DNA of 64,000 nucleotides from Tetrastigma voinierianum (GCA_016808115.1 JAEQBH010003953.1:186001-250000); one strand, 5' to 3'; positions 12,417 to 24,045 are shown, numbered from the stretch's first letter. Notes: a model not told the origin generated them from the sequence alone. Numbers and translations: made by a program.

Positions 12417-12611
12417 CGAGGTGCTTCTCCCCTACCTATACCATCGAGCTCACCTAAACTGCTCCTTTCATCACCAACACCCCACCCGTCCTCCCTCCAA
12501 GTTGCTTCTCCCCTACTTGTACAATCGAGTTCACCCGACCCTCTCCCTTCATCACCAACACCCCACCCATCCTCCCACGAAGTTGCTTCTCTTCTACCTG
12601 TACTGTCGAGC
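12417..12611 (+). repeat. 81 bp coding repeats in the copia B Ser/Pro linker
   Basis: Two full copies and one partial copy of an 81 bp unit start at 12417, 12498 and 12579. Each contains GTTGCTTCTC..CTACCTGTAC..TCGAG..TCACC..CATCACCAACACCCCACCC. In frame this is a 27-residue Ser/Pro repeat (ASPLPIPSSSP, then SPTPHPSS). It lies in the variable linker between integrase and RT. The third copy is split by the LTR at 12612 and resumes at 16409. Copia C keeps the same repeats at 54372 and 56156. Confidence 0.75.
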
Positions 12612-13189
12612 TGTCACACCCCAATTCCCGGTCCGACCGGAATGGCGGATCCAAACAGGATTCGGGGCGGTATATCTTGTGACTCTTTACTTGTTTTTTT
12701 CTCATAGCGAACTTGTACTGTGGGTATAAACAATTCTGTAATAACAAAAATCATTTACATATCTGAAAGAACACCACGGGTGGTGTCCATCAATATCTAT
12801 ACACACGCTACTCTGGGTCCTATTTACTTATGCATATCTGAAAAACAACTTTACATTCGATTACATGTCGGGCGCAGAACCTATTGTAGTGAACCCCTAC
12901 TAGTGTCTTGGCGGAATTTGTATCACGGTCGCGAATGTCTGCTCTATACCTACGGATTAAAAACCGTTAACTAAACTGCGCTTAGTGGGAAGCGTATCTT
13001 ATAACTATCTTGGTACACATGCATTTTATCTTTGAATCATAATAAACATCTAACAATAACGGATATCAGGAATCTTCTTGAATTCATATAACACATTCTG
13101 TACATAATTATCCTTGTATGAAAACATGCTTGTTCAAATTTCGTATCTGATGCCGAACTTATGCCTGCAAACTTATAATTACTCGGATC

Positions 13190-13970
13190 TTTTTACCTTG
13201 TGGACTTATTCTTATTCGATCTCCGTGAGACACATATTTATACTTATCTCCGTGGGACCATACTTATACTTATCTCCCGTGGACATGTATATAGTTCCTT
13301 GTGCGATCACGGGTTTATCATGTGCCTCTTGTCTCACGTGGGACAAATATTTATATATCTCAGTAGGACACATATATACTTATCTCAGTGAGACGCGCAC
13401 TTATATAGATTTCCTCGTGTCACGTCTTGAGCTTATACATATCATATACTTATCTCCATTAGGACACATACTTATGTATCTCCCGTCGGACATATACTTA
13501 CCTTTATCTCTTGAAGGACATACTTGTCGAGATTTCTCAAGGACATATATATCGGACTTATACTTATACTTGTCTTCTGGATCATAGCAGCATTAAGGCA
13601 TATACTTGTATATCGGATCTTATAATTGTATTACCAGACTTATTCTTATCATTCAGATCTTATAACATTAGGAACTTATTCTTGTATTTGGATCTTATAC
13701 TTGTGATGAACTTATTCTTGTATTTCAGATCTTATACTTGTATTCCGGAACTTATTCTTGTATTTCATATCTTATACTTGTATTACGAAACTTATTCTTA
13801 TATTTCAGATCTTATACTTGATTCCGGAACTTATTCTTGTGTTTCGGATCTTATATAATATTGAAAACTTATTCTTGTATTTCGAATCTTATAGCAGCTA
13901 TAAGCAGGAACTTATTCTTGTATTTCGGATCTTATACTTGTATTACAGAACTTATACTTATATTTAGATG
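13190..13970 (+). repeat. Two tandem arrays inside the LTR
   Basis: At 13190-13560, units of about 45 bp carry ACTTATCTC..GTGGGACA. At 13600-13970, units of about 40 bp carry AACTTATTCTTGTATTTCGGATCTTATACTTGTATTCC. Nine or so copies of the second unit are visible with small differences. The repeats create spurious Tyr/Leu/Ile-rich frames in all three phases, which explains the long ORFs here. Confidence 0.85.
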
Positions 13971-14149
13971 CAGTACCGACCAGGTACTCTGATTTTACTT
14001 GTATAAAAATTACGCAGTAGGGTATACGAGCGAATCTGGAAGGTGCCGATGATGGTGCGATTCGGATCTTTACCATATTCATTTCTTTACTCTTATTCTT
14101 TATTGAAGTCTTATCATATAACTATTTGACTACCGGACGATCGCAAGAA

Positions 14150-14700
14150 ATAGGTGGGACCTGACACAATAAGTACCGAAGTGCAATCACGATCTTGGTG
14201 CCATAGCTATTTAGCGGGAGCGCGAGTACAGTCCCGGAAACGTGCTGCCCATGCGAAGTGTCATAGCACTAGCGGGAGTCTTAGGAAGCATCGATCGAGC
14301 GTGCTGCCCATGTATAGCGAGAAGTCTTGTAGCAACTGGCGGGAGTCTTAGAAACGCACCCGATTAGAGACGTGCTGCTTGCGTAGCGAGTGTCGTAGCG
14401 GAAGAATCTTGAAACGCCGTCCGAACGTGATGCGCATTAATAGAGATCGCGGTAACTTCGCGGGAGTCTTAGTAGCACTAGCGAGTGTGAAGCGCCAATC
14501 AAAATGTTCTGCCCGCGTAATAGGTGTCGTAGCAGCAGCGGGAGTGCCGGAAGCACCGATCAGAGCGTGTCTTGTCATGTAGCAGGGAGTCTTGTAGCAC
14601 TAGCAAGAATTGAAGCCGATCGAGCGTGCGCCCACATTAGCAGTCTTAGTGGCACTAGTAGGGGCGGCTGCCGTCGAGCGTGCACGCGCCTTGAAGTGCC
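14150..14700 (+). repeat. GC-richer array of about 70 bp units
   Basis: Motifs CGTGCTGCCCATG, AGCGAGTGTCGTAGC, GCGGGAGTCTTAG and AAGCACCGATC recur at about 14235, 14300, 14370, 14470, 14520 and 14590. The copies are strongly diverged compared with the AT-rich array just upstream. Confidence 0.7.
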
Positions 14701-15991
14701 ATGTCATTCGATATCTGGTCTTGGGTAGTCCTACAATTATATGAGTTTGGTAACTTGCTATCCTATAATAAAGACATTCATAGCCATTATGTATTTCATG
14801 ACATATTGCCTTTCATGTTCATGTTCATGTTTGATTCGTTTCATATTTCATATCATATTCATGTTTTATGAACACATCTATACATATTGCATTTCTATGC
14901 CTTTCACATTTCATATGCGATTGTATGGCATCTCATATACTTATGCGTATGATACCTATGTATTCACACCTCATTCATGTATTATTCCTCTATGAATCTC
15001 TTTTGTACTTAGAAATTGGAATCATTCAATTATGAATCATCCGAACTCAAGTTATGACATTTCATACAAAACTAATTCATTTTCCCATATTACACTAGAG
15101 ATGATTTGAAATACCCATTTCAAGGGTCTTAACTCCCATATCGACCAGTTCTTTTATGCTCACTTTGAAGAATTTAAGGTGCTAAGGGTTCTTAACTTCC
15201 AGCTGAAATCACTAATCAGACAGAAACTCAAGTTATGTCCTAAACACGGAGTTCTCTATGTTCAAAAAGCAGACAGAAATTGGCTTGAACATAGCCCCAC
15301 TTTGAGTGAATTTTTGGGCCACATAGAGTCAGGATTTGAAGGTACCTATAAGGTGTTTTGTTCTCCTTGAAGTCTAGTTTAACTAGCCACTTGAATAACT
15401 GAATCGGATAGAAATGACGAGTTATGGCGAAATAAAGCAGGTCCAAAAGCAGGCATTGGTGCACGGTATCGAAAATTTAGTACCGATTGCAGGTGGAATG
15501 AACACTTATGGTGCCGGTGCCACTGCATTTAATCTGGTACCACCCCTCAGAATTTCGAGAAATGGTGGTTCCTCCCATTTTCCCATATTTTCCACCCCAG
15601 ACCAACTTTCGATAATCAATACACCTTCAAAACCACTCCATATTCATCTTGTAACCTCTATTCTATAAATCATCTTTCAATACACTTATCTTTCTTCAAA
15701 AACCTTTCTGAATTACTCCCAAACAACTCTAATATGGGTCATAACCCATACACAAATAACAAGGATTAGTTGAGGTTTGTTCTAGCAACTCCATTACTTT
15801 GCAATTAAACCATGAATCCAACCTCAAAGGGAGGATTCCATACACTTGATTCCATACTCTTGATTCCATACAAGAATTCATTCTAGGGTTAGGTTTCTTA
15901 CAACCCACAACCCAAAACATGTATCCATACAAGAAAATCGAAATAATCCATTCTAAATGTAAGATTCCATACCTTAAATTTGGCTTCTTCT

Positions 15992-16022
<31 letters not shown>

Positions 16023-16408
16023 CCTTCCCTTCTTCTTCTTCTTCTTCTCCATGGTTTGTTCTCCCCAAAATAGAACTGGTGGTCTTAAATCAAAGATTTC
16101 TCCTTAGGCCATGTTTGGCTCCCAAAAACCCATTTTTTTGGGTTAAGTTTAATTTTATTTCACTTTAGTCCTTAAGTTCTTCTCTTTTCGCAAATCAACT
16201 TATGCTATATTCTAATTTAACCCACACTCTTCTTCTCTTATGACTTTCATATCCTTTTTTCCAAATTACAAATTTTCCCTTGTATCTTGTACAAATTCCA
16301 AGTTTTCGAATTTCCATGTTTTGCATTTAAATTACGAAAAATTCAAATTATGCCTACAAAATACCATAAACATGTCGAAAACGACTAGGGTATATTTCGA
16401 GTGTTACA

Positions 16409-16640
16409 CGAGCTCACCCGAATTGCTCTCTTCATCACCAACACTGCACATGTTCTCCCTCTGGGCACGTATCCCCCGACCTCCATCATTCCAACGGTCT
16501 TCTCCATCTACTGGCTTGTTGGGTTCGAGCCCCTTCCCACCCTCCCTTAGTCCATCTTCCTCTTCACCGCTTAACCTTTATCCCATGCAACCCTGCTCTA
16601 AAAATGTCATCCTCAAACTCATCTCGAAATATGGCCTCAC
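16409..16640 (+). pseudogene. Copia B linker, continuation
   Basis: Sequence resumes after the LTR with CGAGCTCACCCG. It continues the Ser/Pro-rich linker (SSPTLHMFSLW, then PPSFQRSSPST) to GGCCTCAC, where a second solo LTR is inserted. The uninterrupted equivalent in copia C is 56156-56475. Confidence 0.7.
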
Positions 16641-18245
16641 TGTTGGAATCTAACAATAAGAAAATGCAGCGGAAATAAAAAAATTTAACGCTGAACTGCA
16701 TCAGGATCTAAGCGGTTTGATGAAACTAAACAATGAATCAAGGAAATCCAGATCTTACCTCTTGTAAACCGAATCCTTTTCGACTAGTGCAGATTTGCTT
16801 GATCACACTGCTGGCTGAAACACGAAACACGCTCATACAAATGATCCGACAGCAGCTAAGGCGATGCGTGCAGCCCTCTAAAGGTATCCACACGAACGGC
16901 TAATGGATAGGATGGATGTGCTAGCACCTTATGATAGGTCTTTGTCCCACAAAACCAAAGACACCTTAGTGTCTTCCAAAACTCTAAAAATAATTCTCTC
17001 TAAAAAACACCCACTTCAAAAGAACCACCTACTTTTAGATGATAAACCCCATATTCATATCAAGCCTCCCAAACCCCGGCTAATGGATGGGATGGATGTG
17101 CTAGTATATGATGAGATAACATGCAGAGCCAAGAACACCTTAGTGTCTTCCAAAACTCTAAAAAGAATTCTCTCTCAAAAACACCTGCTAGAACCACACA
17201 CTTTTAGATGATAAACTATATTTATATCAAGCCTCTCAAAACCCTTTTTAATCGCGAATTTAAGCAGAATTCCATTTTACTATTAATGGGCTTAGGCTTG
17301 GGGTTTAATCATGGGCTAAGAGAGCCTTTCTAACATCCGTATGGCTCATTCTTATGTGTGACCTATGTGAACCACCTGATAGTAGCGACAGAGACTCGAA
17401 ATCATAAGCCCACAAGTTATAATTGGTCTCTGTAAAGACATTATAACTACCCAAATCAAGTGGTCGGTATTTCGAAAAACACCATAGTATGATATTAGTC
17501 CTTTGTCCTGCGATGTCTCGATTAAGCACAAAAGCGTGGATGAAGTCATCTTTATACAACTTAATCGTTTCTTGATTCTCAAGTAGACCGCCTAAACAAA
17601 TGATATTGATAACTCCTATCAATCTCATTGACACATTTTATGCATTTCTCATCTCACTTATCAAGAGCGATAGACATCTCACTCAATTAGAGCGGGATTA
17701 AATTCCTTCACTATCACTCACATTCTGCATGATTCTTATGACTAACCATAGCCTGTATTACCATCCTGTTAAAGACGTCATTGAGCTACGTCAAGACACG
17801 AAGTTCCTCATGCTAGAATCCGCATATTAAATTCAGGTGAAGGACTCAAATACCCTCGCAATGAGTGCGATGACATAATCCATGTAGTATTTCTCATGGC
17901 GGGTGATCGATAACATGAACTTAACATGTAATTTATGTTCTGAAAGTAACATCTTATGTTCACTGACCCGACAAAAGCGTGGTTTTTCTCGGAAAACATA
18001 GTCTTACTTCATTGTATTCCCACAATAATGATCGACTATGGACTATTTAGAATAGTGTTCTTATGCCTTAGGTTTACTATCAAAGTCACATACTTGATGA
18101 CATAAAGCGAACCCAAACTATTCAAGGATATGATTTTATCAAGTTAAACCACAATTTAAATAACAAGATAAAATGATAAATGCCTCATGTATATAAACAT
18201 ATAATGACAATGTATATGCCACTGGGATAGAGCATATCACTAACA
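16641..18245 (-). mobile_element. Copia-type solo LTR, antisense, TSD CTCAC
   Basis: On the minus strand it starts TGTTAGTGATATGCTC and ends TTAGATTCCAACA. A perfect 5 bp duplication CTCAC flanks it (16636-16640 and 18246-18250). It is 1605 bp, with no coding sequence, PBS or PPT, so it is a solo LTR left by recombination between two LTRs. The orthologous position in copia C (about 56484-56490, GGTCTCACCACC) has a single CTCAC, i.e. an empty site, which proves insertion after the tandem duplication. The LTR contains an internal duplication of about 180 bp (GGCTAATGGAT..GGATGGATGTGCTAG at about 16898 and 17078). Confidence 0.92.
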
Positions 18246-19200
18246 CTCACCACCATCCTTCCCCTTATTGCTGAACTTTGCATTGTCGCTCGAGCTCTTC
18301 AAGATCCTAAGTGGGTTCACGCGATGCAGGAAGAATATGATGATCTCATCCGGAACAGTACTTAGACTCTAGTTCCCTCGAGTCTGGAGCAGAATGTTGT
18401 GGGCAACAAATGGGTGTTTCGCATCAAACAACATCCCGACGGCTCTATTGCACGGTATAAAGCTCGCCTTGTCGCTAGAGGTTTTCACCAACAGCTAGGC
18501 ATTAATTTTCAGGAGACTTTTAGTCCTGTGATAAATCCCATCACTGTTCGTATTGTTCTTAGCAATGCACTCAATGCTTGAAGTGGGGTCGCCAACAGTG
18601 TCGTAATGTCTTTCGATGGACATCTTATAGAGGAGGTCTATATAGCGCAACCGCAGGGCATGAGAAACGTCGATTATCTGCATCATGTTTATTGTTTACA
18701 TAAGTCTATTTATGGGCTCAAACAAGCTCCGCGAGCTTGGTACCAGGAGCTTCGCACCTTCTTGCCAGGGCTTGTCTTTGTTACATTCCCTGCAGACTCA
18801 TCTTTCGTTGTTTACTCCCGCGGTAATGCGCTCATCTATTTCCTGGTTTATGTTGACGATTTGATTATTACAAGTAGTGAGCCCTCCCTTATTGACAATA
18901 TTATTCGGTAACTTGACTCCAAATTCTCCACAAAGGATCTTGGGGTGCTATCTTTCTTATGTGGAGTTAAGGTTGTGGCCACTTCAATGGGTCTTCTACT
19001 ATCTCAGCAAAAGTATATTCTTGATCTTGAGTGACATGGCATGCTAGACTCAAACTTGTCTCCACTTGCTTCAGATGCGTACTTCTCGGTTGCTACGAGG
19101 ATGGTTTGCGTCGGTAAATGCCACCATGTATCGTCAGGTAGTTGGTGGACTCCAACATCTCCGGATGACTCGACCGGATATTTCCTCTGAATAAACTCTC
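18246..19200 (+). pseudogene. Copia B reverse transcriptase
   Basis: Well-preserved copia RT. The frame from 18399 reads GNKWVFRIKQHPDGSIARYK then RLVARGFHQQ. A frameshifted patch near 18580 replaces the usual segment around the first catalytic Asp. Then come YGLKQAPRAWY (about 18708) and the catalytic YVDD at 18849-18860 (YVDDLIITSS). At least four stops or shifts follow, for example at 18909 and 19034. It would copy the element RNA to DNA in virus-like particles. The motif set is that of plant copia, possibly the Ale/Retrofit type, which I cannot fix without a tree. Confidence 0.92.
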
Positions 19201-19780
19201 CTAGTTTATGCACGTGCCATCCGAACACCATTGGGGAGCGGTAAAACATCTGCTACGCTATCTTAATGGCACACGATCCCTTGGCATCTGGCTTCTTATA
19301 GACACTCCTTTGACATTGCTTAGGTTCTTTGATGTGGACTGGGCTGATAACCCAGATGATCGTACCTTTACAGGTGCTTTTCTTATTTTTCTTAGTGCTA
19401 ATCCAATTTTCTGGAGTTCTACAAAGCAACGCACTGTTGTTCGTTTTTCTACCGAGGTTGAGTATCATGTCATTGCGGCTGCTGCTATCGAACTGCAATG
19501 GGTGAAATCGTTGTTGTCGAAGCTTCTTGTCATTGCCGATTCTTTGCCCACCACATTCCTACAGGAAAAACTTAGGTGCAACTTATCATCGCTAATCACG
19601 TATTTCATTCTGCGTAAACACATTCTTATTGATTATCACTTTGTTCGTGACTTGGTTCAGTCTTCTGAGCTGCGTGTTATTCATGTCTCCTCTAGTGACC
19701 AGCTTGTTGATGCACTTACCAAATCTTTATCTCGGTTTCGCCTCTTTTACCTATGTATGAATTGGTGGTATTCGGCACAC
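19201..19780 (+). pseudogene. Copia B RNase H
   Basis: The open frame 19208-19819 carries the RNase H domain: LLRYLNGTRSLGIWLL, DVDWADNPDDRTFTGAFLIF, STKQRTVVRFSTEVEYHVIA (family usual ARSSTEAEYRA) and the closing HILIDYHFVRDLVQSSELRV. It would degrade RNA in RNA-DNA hybrids. This is the best-kept domain of the three copia copies and guides the alignment of copies A (4688) and C (57400). A stop close to 19820 ends the frame after the PPT. Confidence 0.9.
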
Positions 19781-19785
19781 ACCAT

Positions 19786-19842
19786 CTTGAGGGGGCATAT
19801 GGGCTATATTTGGGATTAAGCCCTTTTTATTTTCCATCTAAT
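19786..19842 (+). repeat. Copia B polypurine tract and start of 3' LTR
   Basis: CTTGAGGGGGCATAT is followed by about 45 bp of LTR (GGGCTATATTTGGGATTAAG) and then the long LTR at 19843. It has the same arrangement as copia A, so the truncation was inherited from the unduplicated parent. Confidence 0.7.
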
Positions 19843-21730
19843 TGTGGCGCCCAACACGAGGTGCTGGTACCCTGCAGCTGTCACGTCCTACCCAGGCCTG
19901 AATGAAGATAGGGCGCGACACGGGGCGAGATTCTGCTTTGCTTTACGGACATTGGAGCGCATTTCAATAAACAAATCCATAAGAAATAAAATTCTAATAC
20001 CACCATAGTATTAGTGGTTAGTATGTATACATATTCTGAGTCCTGTTTACTTGTACATAAATAACTTTCACTATTACAAAAACTTTTATATTTACGTTGC
20101 AAATCAAATTCGAAACATGTCGAGGAATTGGAATCCAACGGATGTTGTACGGTTGATGCGGAATGCCACGGATGTCCTCTTCGGTACCTACACGGATGAA
20201 ACACTTGTGCTAAGCTTATAACTTAGTGGGAAAATGATATGACCACTTGAAGTGGTCCACATTTACATAATACATATAATATAAAACATATCAATAATTT
20301 GCATTATCTGAATTATGTATAGTTTCATATGCATAATTCTTGTAACAAAAATTTCATATCTCCCGTAGGAGTTTAGAACATATATCTTATACAGGGAGTA
20401 CCCAACGGTACAATACAAAATATAATAGACTGATTTCTTATGCTTACTTCTTATTCATCATTCAGATTCTTATCATTTAATTTCATGTATCTTATTATTC
20501 GGGTTTTCAACATATAAGTATACTCCTGCATAGACCAGTAACAATGAATGGGAGGAACAAAATACAATAGGTACCCGAAGGTACAATAGAATATTTAACA
20601 GAACGTGCTTGCCCACGTAACAGAAGTGCCGAAGCACTGATAAGAAATATATATTCATTCAATATTCGGTCTTAAGTAGACATACGATTATGTGTTTCAG
20701 GACTCGTTATATCATTCTTAATCTCATTAGCAAATGGGGCAAGGAACAATGTTTGCCTAACGACCGGTTCGCTTTGTTGAGGCGGCGAGGTACAAAACAT
20801 TTTTCATAAAATTTCTATACTTGTATGAACCCTTTCATTCACTAATTAGGATCCTCATTAATCCAACGGATGATTGTTAGACTTAACGGAAGAGAGGAAC
20901 TAAACAAAGCTATAGTACGCCTGAAGTAGGAGAGGTTCGCTTTGAGTGAACATGATACACCTGAGTGACAGAAAGTGCAAAAACCCTAGGCTCGAGTCCC
21001 GCACTGTGAAAAGGGGCCCCTCCGCTTTGGGAGTATTAGCTCTCCTTTGGCGTAGGGGTATCGACGGAATATAAATGGCGGTTGGCCTTTCGATTTTCAC
21101 TTAGGAAATTTCTTCTAAAATGCAAGCCAGCTCAACTCAAAACACATTTTTATAAGTTGGGTTTTCTACTTTGCATATAGACAAGGAGGTTGGAAATTTC
21201 CCCTTGAACATAATTCAACGAAAGGTTCCGAGCAAGATTTCAAACTAAGGGATATGTTCCCAAACTTCCAAACAAGTATCATCTAGTATCAAACAAATGT
21301 TCCAAACTGGATTCTTTTCTTTCCTTGCTACTTTAACTTCTTATCTTCTTAACTGCTCTCGAGCTTGGAAGCCCTAGCCTTGTTGACAAATGAGATATTT
21401 TGGCTTTGTTCTCATTTTTAAGTTAAGGCATGTTTGGAAAAAACCCATTTTGCATTATTTTCCATTTTTGCTATTTGTTCCTCCATTCTCTCTATATTAT
21501 TTGCGAATCAACTAATCAAATTCTTATAATAGCACATCATCTTCTTATGTTTTGACTTTTGGGTCCTGAATTGATAAATTACTAATATACCCTTGACTCT
21601 TGAATTATTCTCAGGTTTTATCATTTAACCTTTTTCCCTTTTAGCACTTAAATTTCCGAAAAATGTAAATTTACTTTTATTATACCCTAAACATGTAATA
21701 AAATGACTAGGGTATAATTTGGGGTGTTGA
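19843..21730 (+). mobile_element. Long gypsy-type LTR, spacer 2 copy
   Basis: It starts TGTGGCGCCC and ends GGGGTGTTGA. It is the sister of 5317-7559 at the same site next to the copia PPT. Alignment is easy in AT-rich parts (TTCACTATTACAAAAACTTTTATATTTACG occurs in both) and poor in C/G-rich parts. There are no coding sequences; the short minus-strand ORFs show no resemblance. Confidence 0.65.
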
Positions 21731-23234
21731 TTCGATATAGCGGTAGGGTGTGCCGGAATCAACAAAATTTATAAACCTAATTCCTCCTACTGCCATAGCA
21801 TAGCCACTGTAGTATAGAGCTACGAAGATTGAGGAAACAAGGGGATAGGTTTTCTTCGTGTAAATGATTTGCGGGTTAGCTCGAGTGGGTACTTTAGATT
21901 AAGAGATTGTTGTAAAAAGCAGGTGGAGGTGAATGGTTTGCAGGATGAAATAAACTGAACTAAAAATATGAAAAAGAAATCCTTGAAGCATCGGGCTCTT
22001 TGGGGTTGGCGATCTGGGGCCAAAATGAGGTTCTGGGTCATTTTCTTCGCGTTGGGAGGATGCCCTATAGTCATTTCGACAGGATATGGCTATTCTAAGC
22101 CCAGACCTAATAATTTTCCTTTTGGAAATGTAGCATTTAATGAGCATAAATGCTCCCCAACGATAAAAGCATCCTCTTAAATCTACCATACGTGGCAATA
22201 GAAGGCAACTAATGGATCTAGTAATAAACTCCACTTGAACCTAAAAGCTTGCAAATCTAAGTTAATCAAGGTACATTTAAGAGATTTAAACCTAAGTGAA
22301 AAATGGAAACATAAGTCTAATAAATACTTTCATTAGAAATGATGGATATATTTTGTATATTTAATAATTTATTACTATGAAATTCTTTTGAAAAACATAG
22401 ATGAAAACACTTACTAAAAATATTTTTTTTGTCTAACCTATTTCACAAGTTAAAATAAATAATTTTTTTCAACTTTTTGGAAGAAAATTATAAGTTATAA
22501 CGACAGCAGGCTGTAACAGAAAGAAATTAATAATTATTTTTTCATTTTGATATAAATAGATTATTTTAAATTCAATTTTCATAAGTGAATGTAGTGAAAC
22601 TAATAAAAAAAAAAAATAAAAAAAAAAATTAAAGCATATTTGTAAGAGAAGGGTTCAGAGTCTCCAAATTTCTTTGTTGTCTTTGAGTACACAACATGAT
22701 TATATATAGAGGTGGCAAAATTGGCCCGGCCCGGTGGGCTTCTTGGAGTCCCTTACAGATTAGAAATTTGGTGGGCCAGTAATTATTGGCTTAGAAAACG
22801 GGGGCCAAATTTGGCCAACCCAATAACACCCGACCTTGAATTTTTGCCTTCAAGAGCTATTTGGTCCAGGCCGACACGGTTTAGGCGAGAATTTGATCTA
22901 AGTACAGTCAGGGCCAATTTTGTCCCAGAGCCAGGTTTGGCCCGACCTTTGTTGGCGACCCGATGACGACTCGCCCAGGTGCCAACTCTTTATATAGTGT
23001 TGCCTTTATGCAATCATTATTCAAATGTATATTTTATAATAATTTTTTATGTTATGGTTTATAAATTTTATAATTTCATTTTTAATACACAGTATTTTTA
23101 TATATGTATAGGTACATTGTTTTTATATTTTCTATTATGTCTATACGCATAAATTAACTTTCCATAAGCTATTTTAGAAGACACAAAAAGTCATTATTGT
23201 TTTCTATTTTCAAAAATAAAAAATATATCAAAAC
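21731..23234. repeat. Spacer 2, left part
   Basis: Homologous to 7560 through about 8790. It shares TTCCTCCTACTGCC, AAATATGAAAAAGAAATCCTTGAA and the GAGAAGGGTTCAGAGTCTCC stretch. It differs by the small insertion at 22707-22990 and is cut at 23234 by the Tat element. No supported gene. Confidence 0.75.
22707..22990. mobile_element. hAT-like MITE, 284 bp
   Basis: Present in spacer 2, absent from spacer 1 (about 8546, where TATATTTATTCAATC runs through). Ends are TAGAGGTGGCA and TGCCAACTCTT, an imperfect inverted repeat (9 of 11). TATATA flanks both sides (22701-22706, 22991-22996). The GC-rich interior starts with GGCCCGGCCCGGTGGG. The TAGaGGTGGCAA end style with GGCCCGGCC is common among plant hAT-like MITEs. 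The duplication is short and AT-only, so the family call is tentative. The 84-codon ORF inside shows no resemblance. Confidence 0.6.
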
Positions 23235-23982
23235 TGATAGGGTTCGAAAAATAAGGCTCATAGGCCCACTGGGGCGAAAGTGACAATAAAATGTGAGGCC
23301 CATCCCATGCTAAACTGAAAAGGAGAGACATGCCATTTAAGACATTTAGGCCTTCTGGCAACATTCAAGCCTTTGGTGCCGGCCCAGAAATGAGGGCCCC
23401 TGACCTGGTCAAGCCCAAGACCAGATTATGAAATCTCACAGTGCAGAGAAAATAGAATAGTCAAATAATATATTATTAGTAAATCCATACGAATCTCACC
23501 AACAAGGAAGAAAAGACAATGTGTAGGTCATCATCCGTCGGATCCCAGAAAGGGATCCCCCAGTAAGGAAGAGAGATTATTTGATAAACTGTTAACTTTA
23601 TATCATTTACCAAATCCGATACTAATAAAAATATCCCATCCAGTAGAGACAAATCTAATCACCATCGGTGGTTGAACATCTACTATAAATACAAGGCCAC
23701 CCCATCGGTGAAAGGTACGCAAAACATACGCCAATACTAAGCAGTCTAAGCATTCTCTCTTTTCTCGAAAGCGAGCTCGGCATCGGAGGCGACCTGGTAA
23801 GCCCTCGCCGACCCCCTTTCTTTATTGTTTTTGCGAGGGTGACACCTTGAAACCAATAGCCGTCGGCTGCGGCAGTCTTACTTCAGCGGGCGATCCGACC
23901 TCCTGTTGCTGACCCACCCCGGTAGTCTTGGTCGGGCTGACGGCGCCCGCACGCTCCAGTGATTCAGATTGAAAAGGCATCA
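23235..23982 (+). repeat. Tat element 5' LTR
   Basis: TGATAGGGTTCG..AAGGCATCA, 748 bp. A TATA box, TATAAATAC, is at 23683-23691. Against the 3' LTR the AT-rich segments (for example GATACTAATAAAAATATCCCATC) are identical, while the GC-rich last 200 bp differ by many substitutions and indels. Confidence 0.92.
23683..23691 (+). promoter_or_regulatory. TATA box of the Tat LTR
   Basis: CTACTATAAATACAAGG in the 5' LTR fits a plant TATA box; transcription would start about 30 bp downstream. The matching place in the 3' LTR (about 46775) reads CTACGCAAATACAAGG, so the box is lost there. Confidence 0.6.
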
Positions 23983-24006
23983 TCGGTTGGCTGGATTTGT
24001 AGGAGC
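23983..24006 (+). promoter_or_regulatory. Tat element primer binding site (decayed)
   Basis: Just after the LTR, TCGGTTGGCTGGATTTGTAG resembles the TTGGCGCCGTCTGTGGGA type of binding site seen in many plant Ty3/gypsy elements, with about six differences. The tRNA cannot be named safely. Confidence 0.45.
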
Positions 24007-24045
24007 GGCAGGACTCTCCACAAATATAGCGATTTCTCGGTCTTG

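Larger units (their letters stand above)
12612..16408 (+). mobile_element. Long gypsy-type LTR inserted in copia B, TSD CGAGC
   Basis: It begins TGTCACACCCC and ends GAGTGTTACA, and is flanked by a perfect 5 bp duplication CGAGC (12607-12611 and 16409-16413). It contains no coding sequence, PBS or second LTR, so it is best read as a 3.8 kb solo LTR. It holds three tandem arrays (13200-14700), a CTTCTT tract (15985-16055) and family-typical sequence shared, in antisense, with 36170-36620 and 52140-52620. Many short ORFs here are low-complexity by-products of the arrays. Copia C has no LTR at this exact site. Confidence 0.9.

Noticed and set aside
13114..13967. Long overlapping ORFs rich in Tyr, Leu and Ile
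   Set aside because: All frames of the tandem arrays are open because the units lack stop codons; the proteins are repeat translations, with no codon preference for one frame.
15729..16168. Poly-Lys/Arg and poly-Phe/Leu ORFs
   Set aside because: Translations of the CTTCTT tract inside the LTR.
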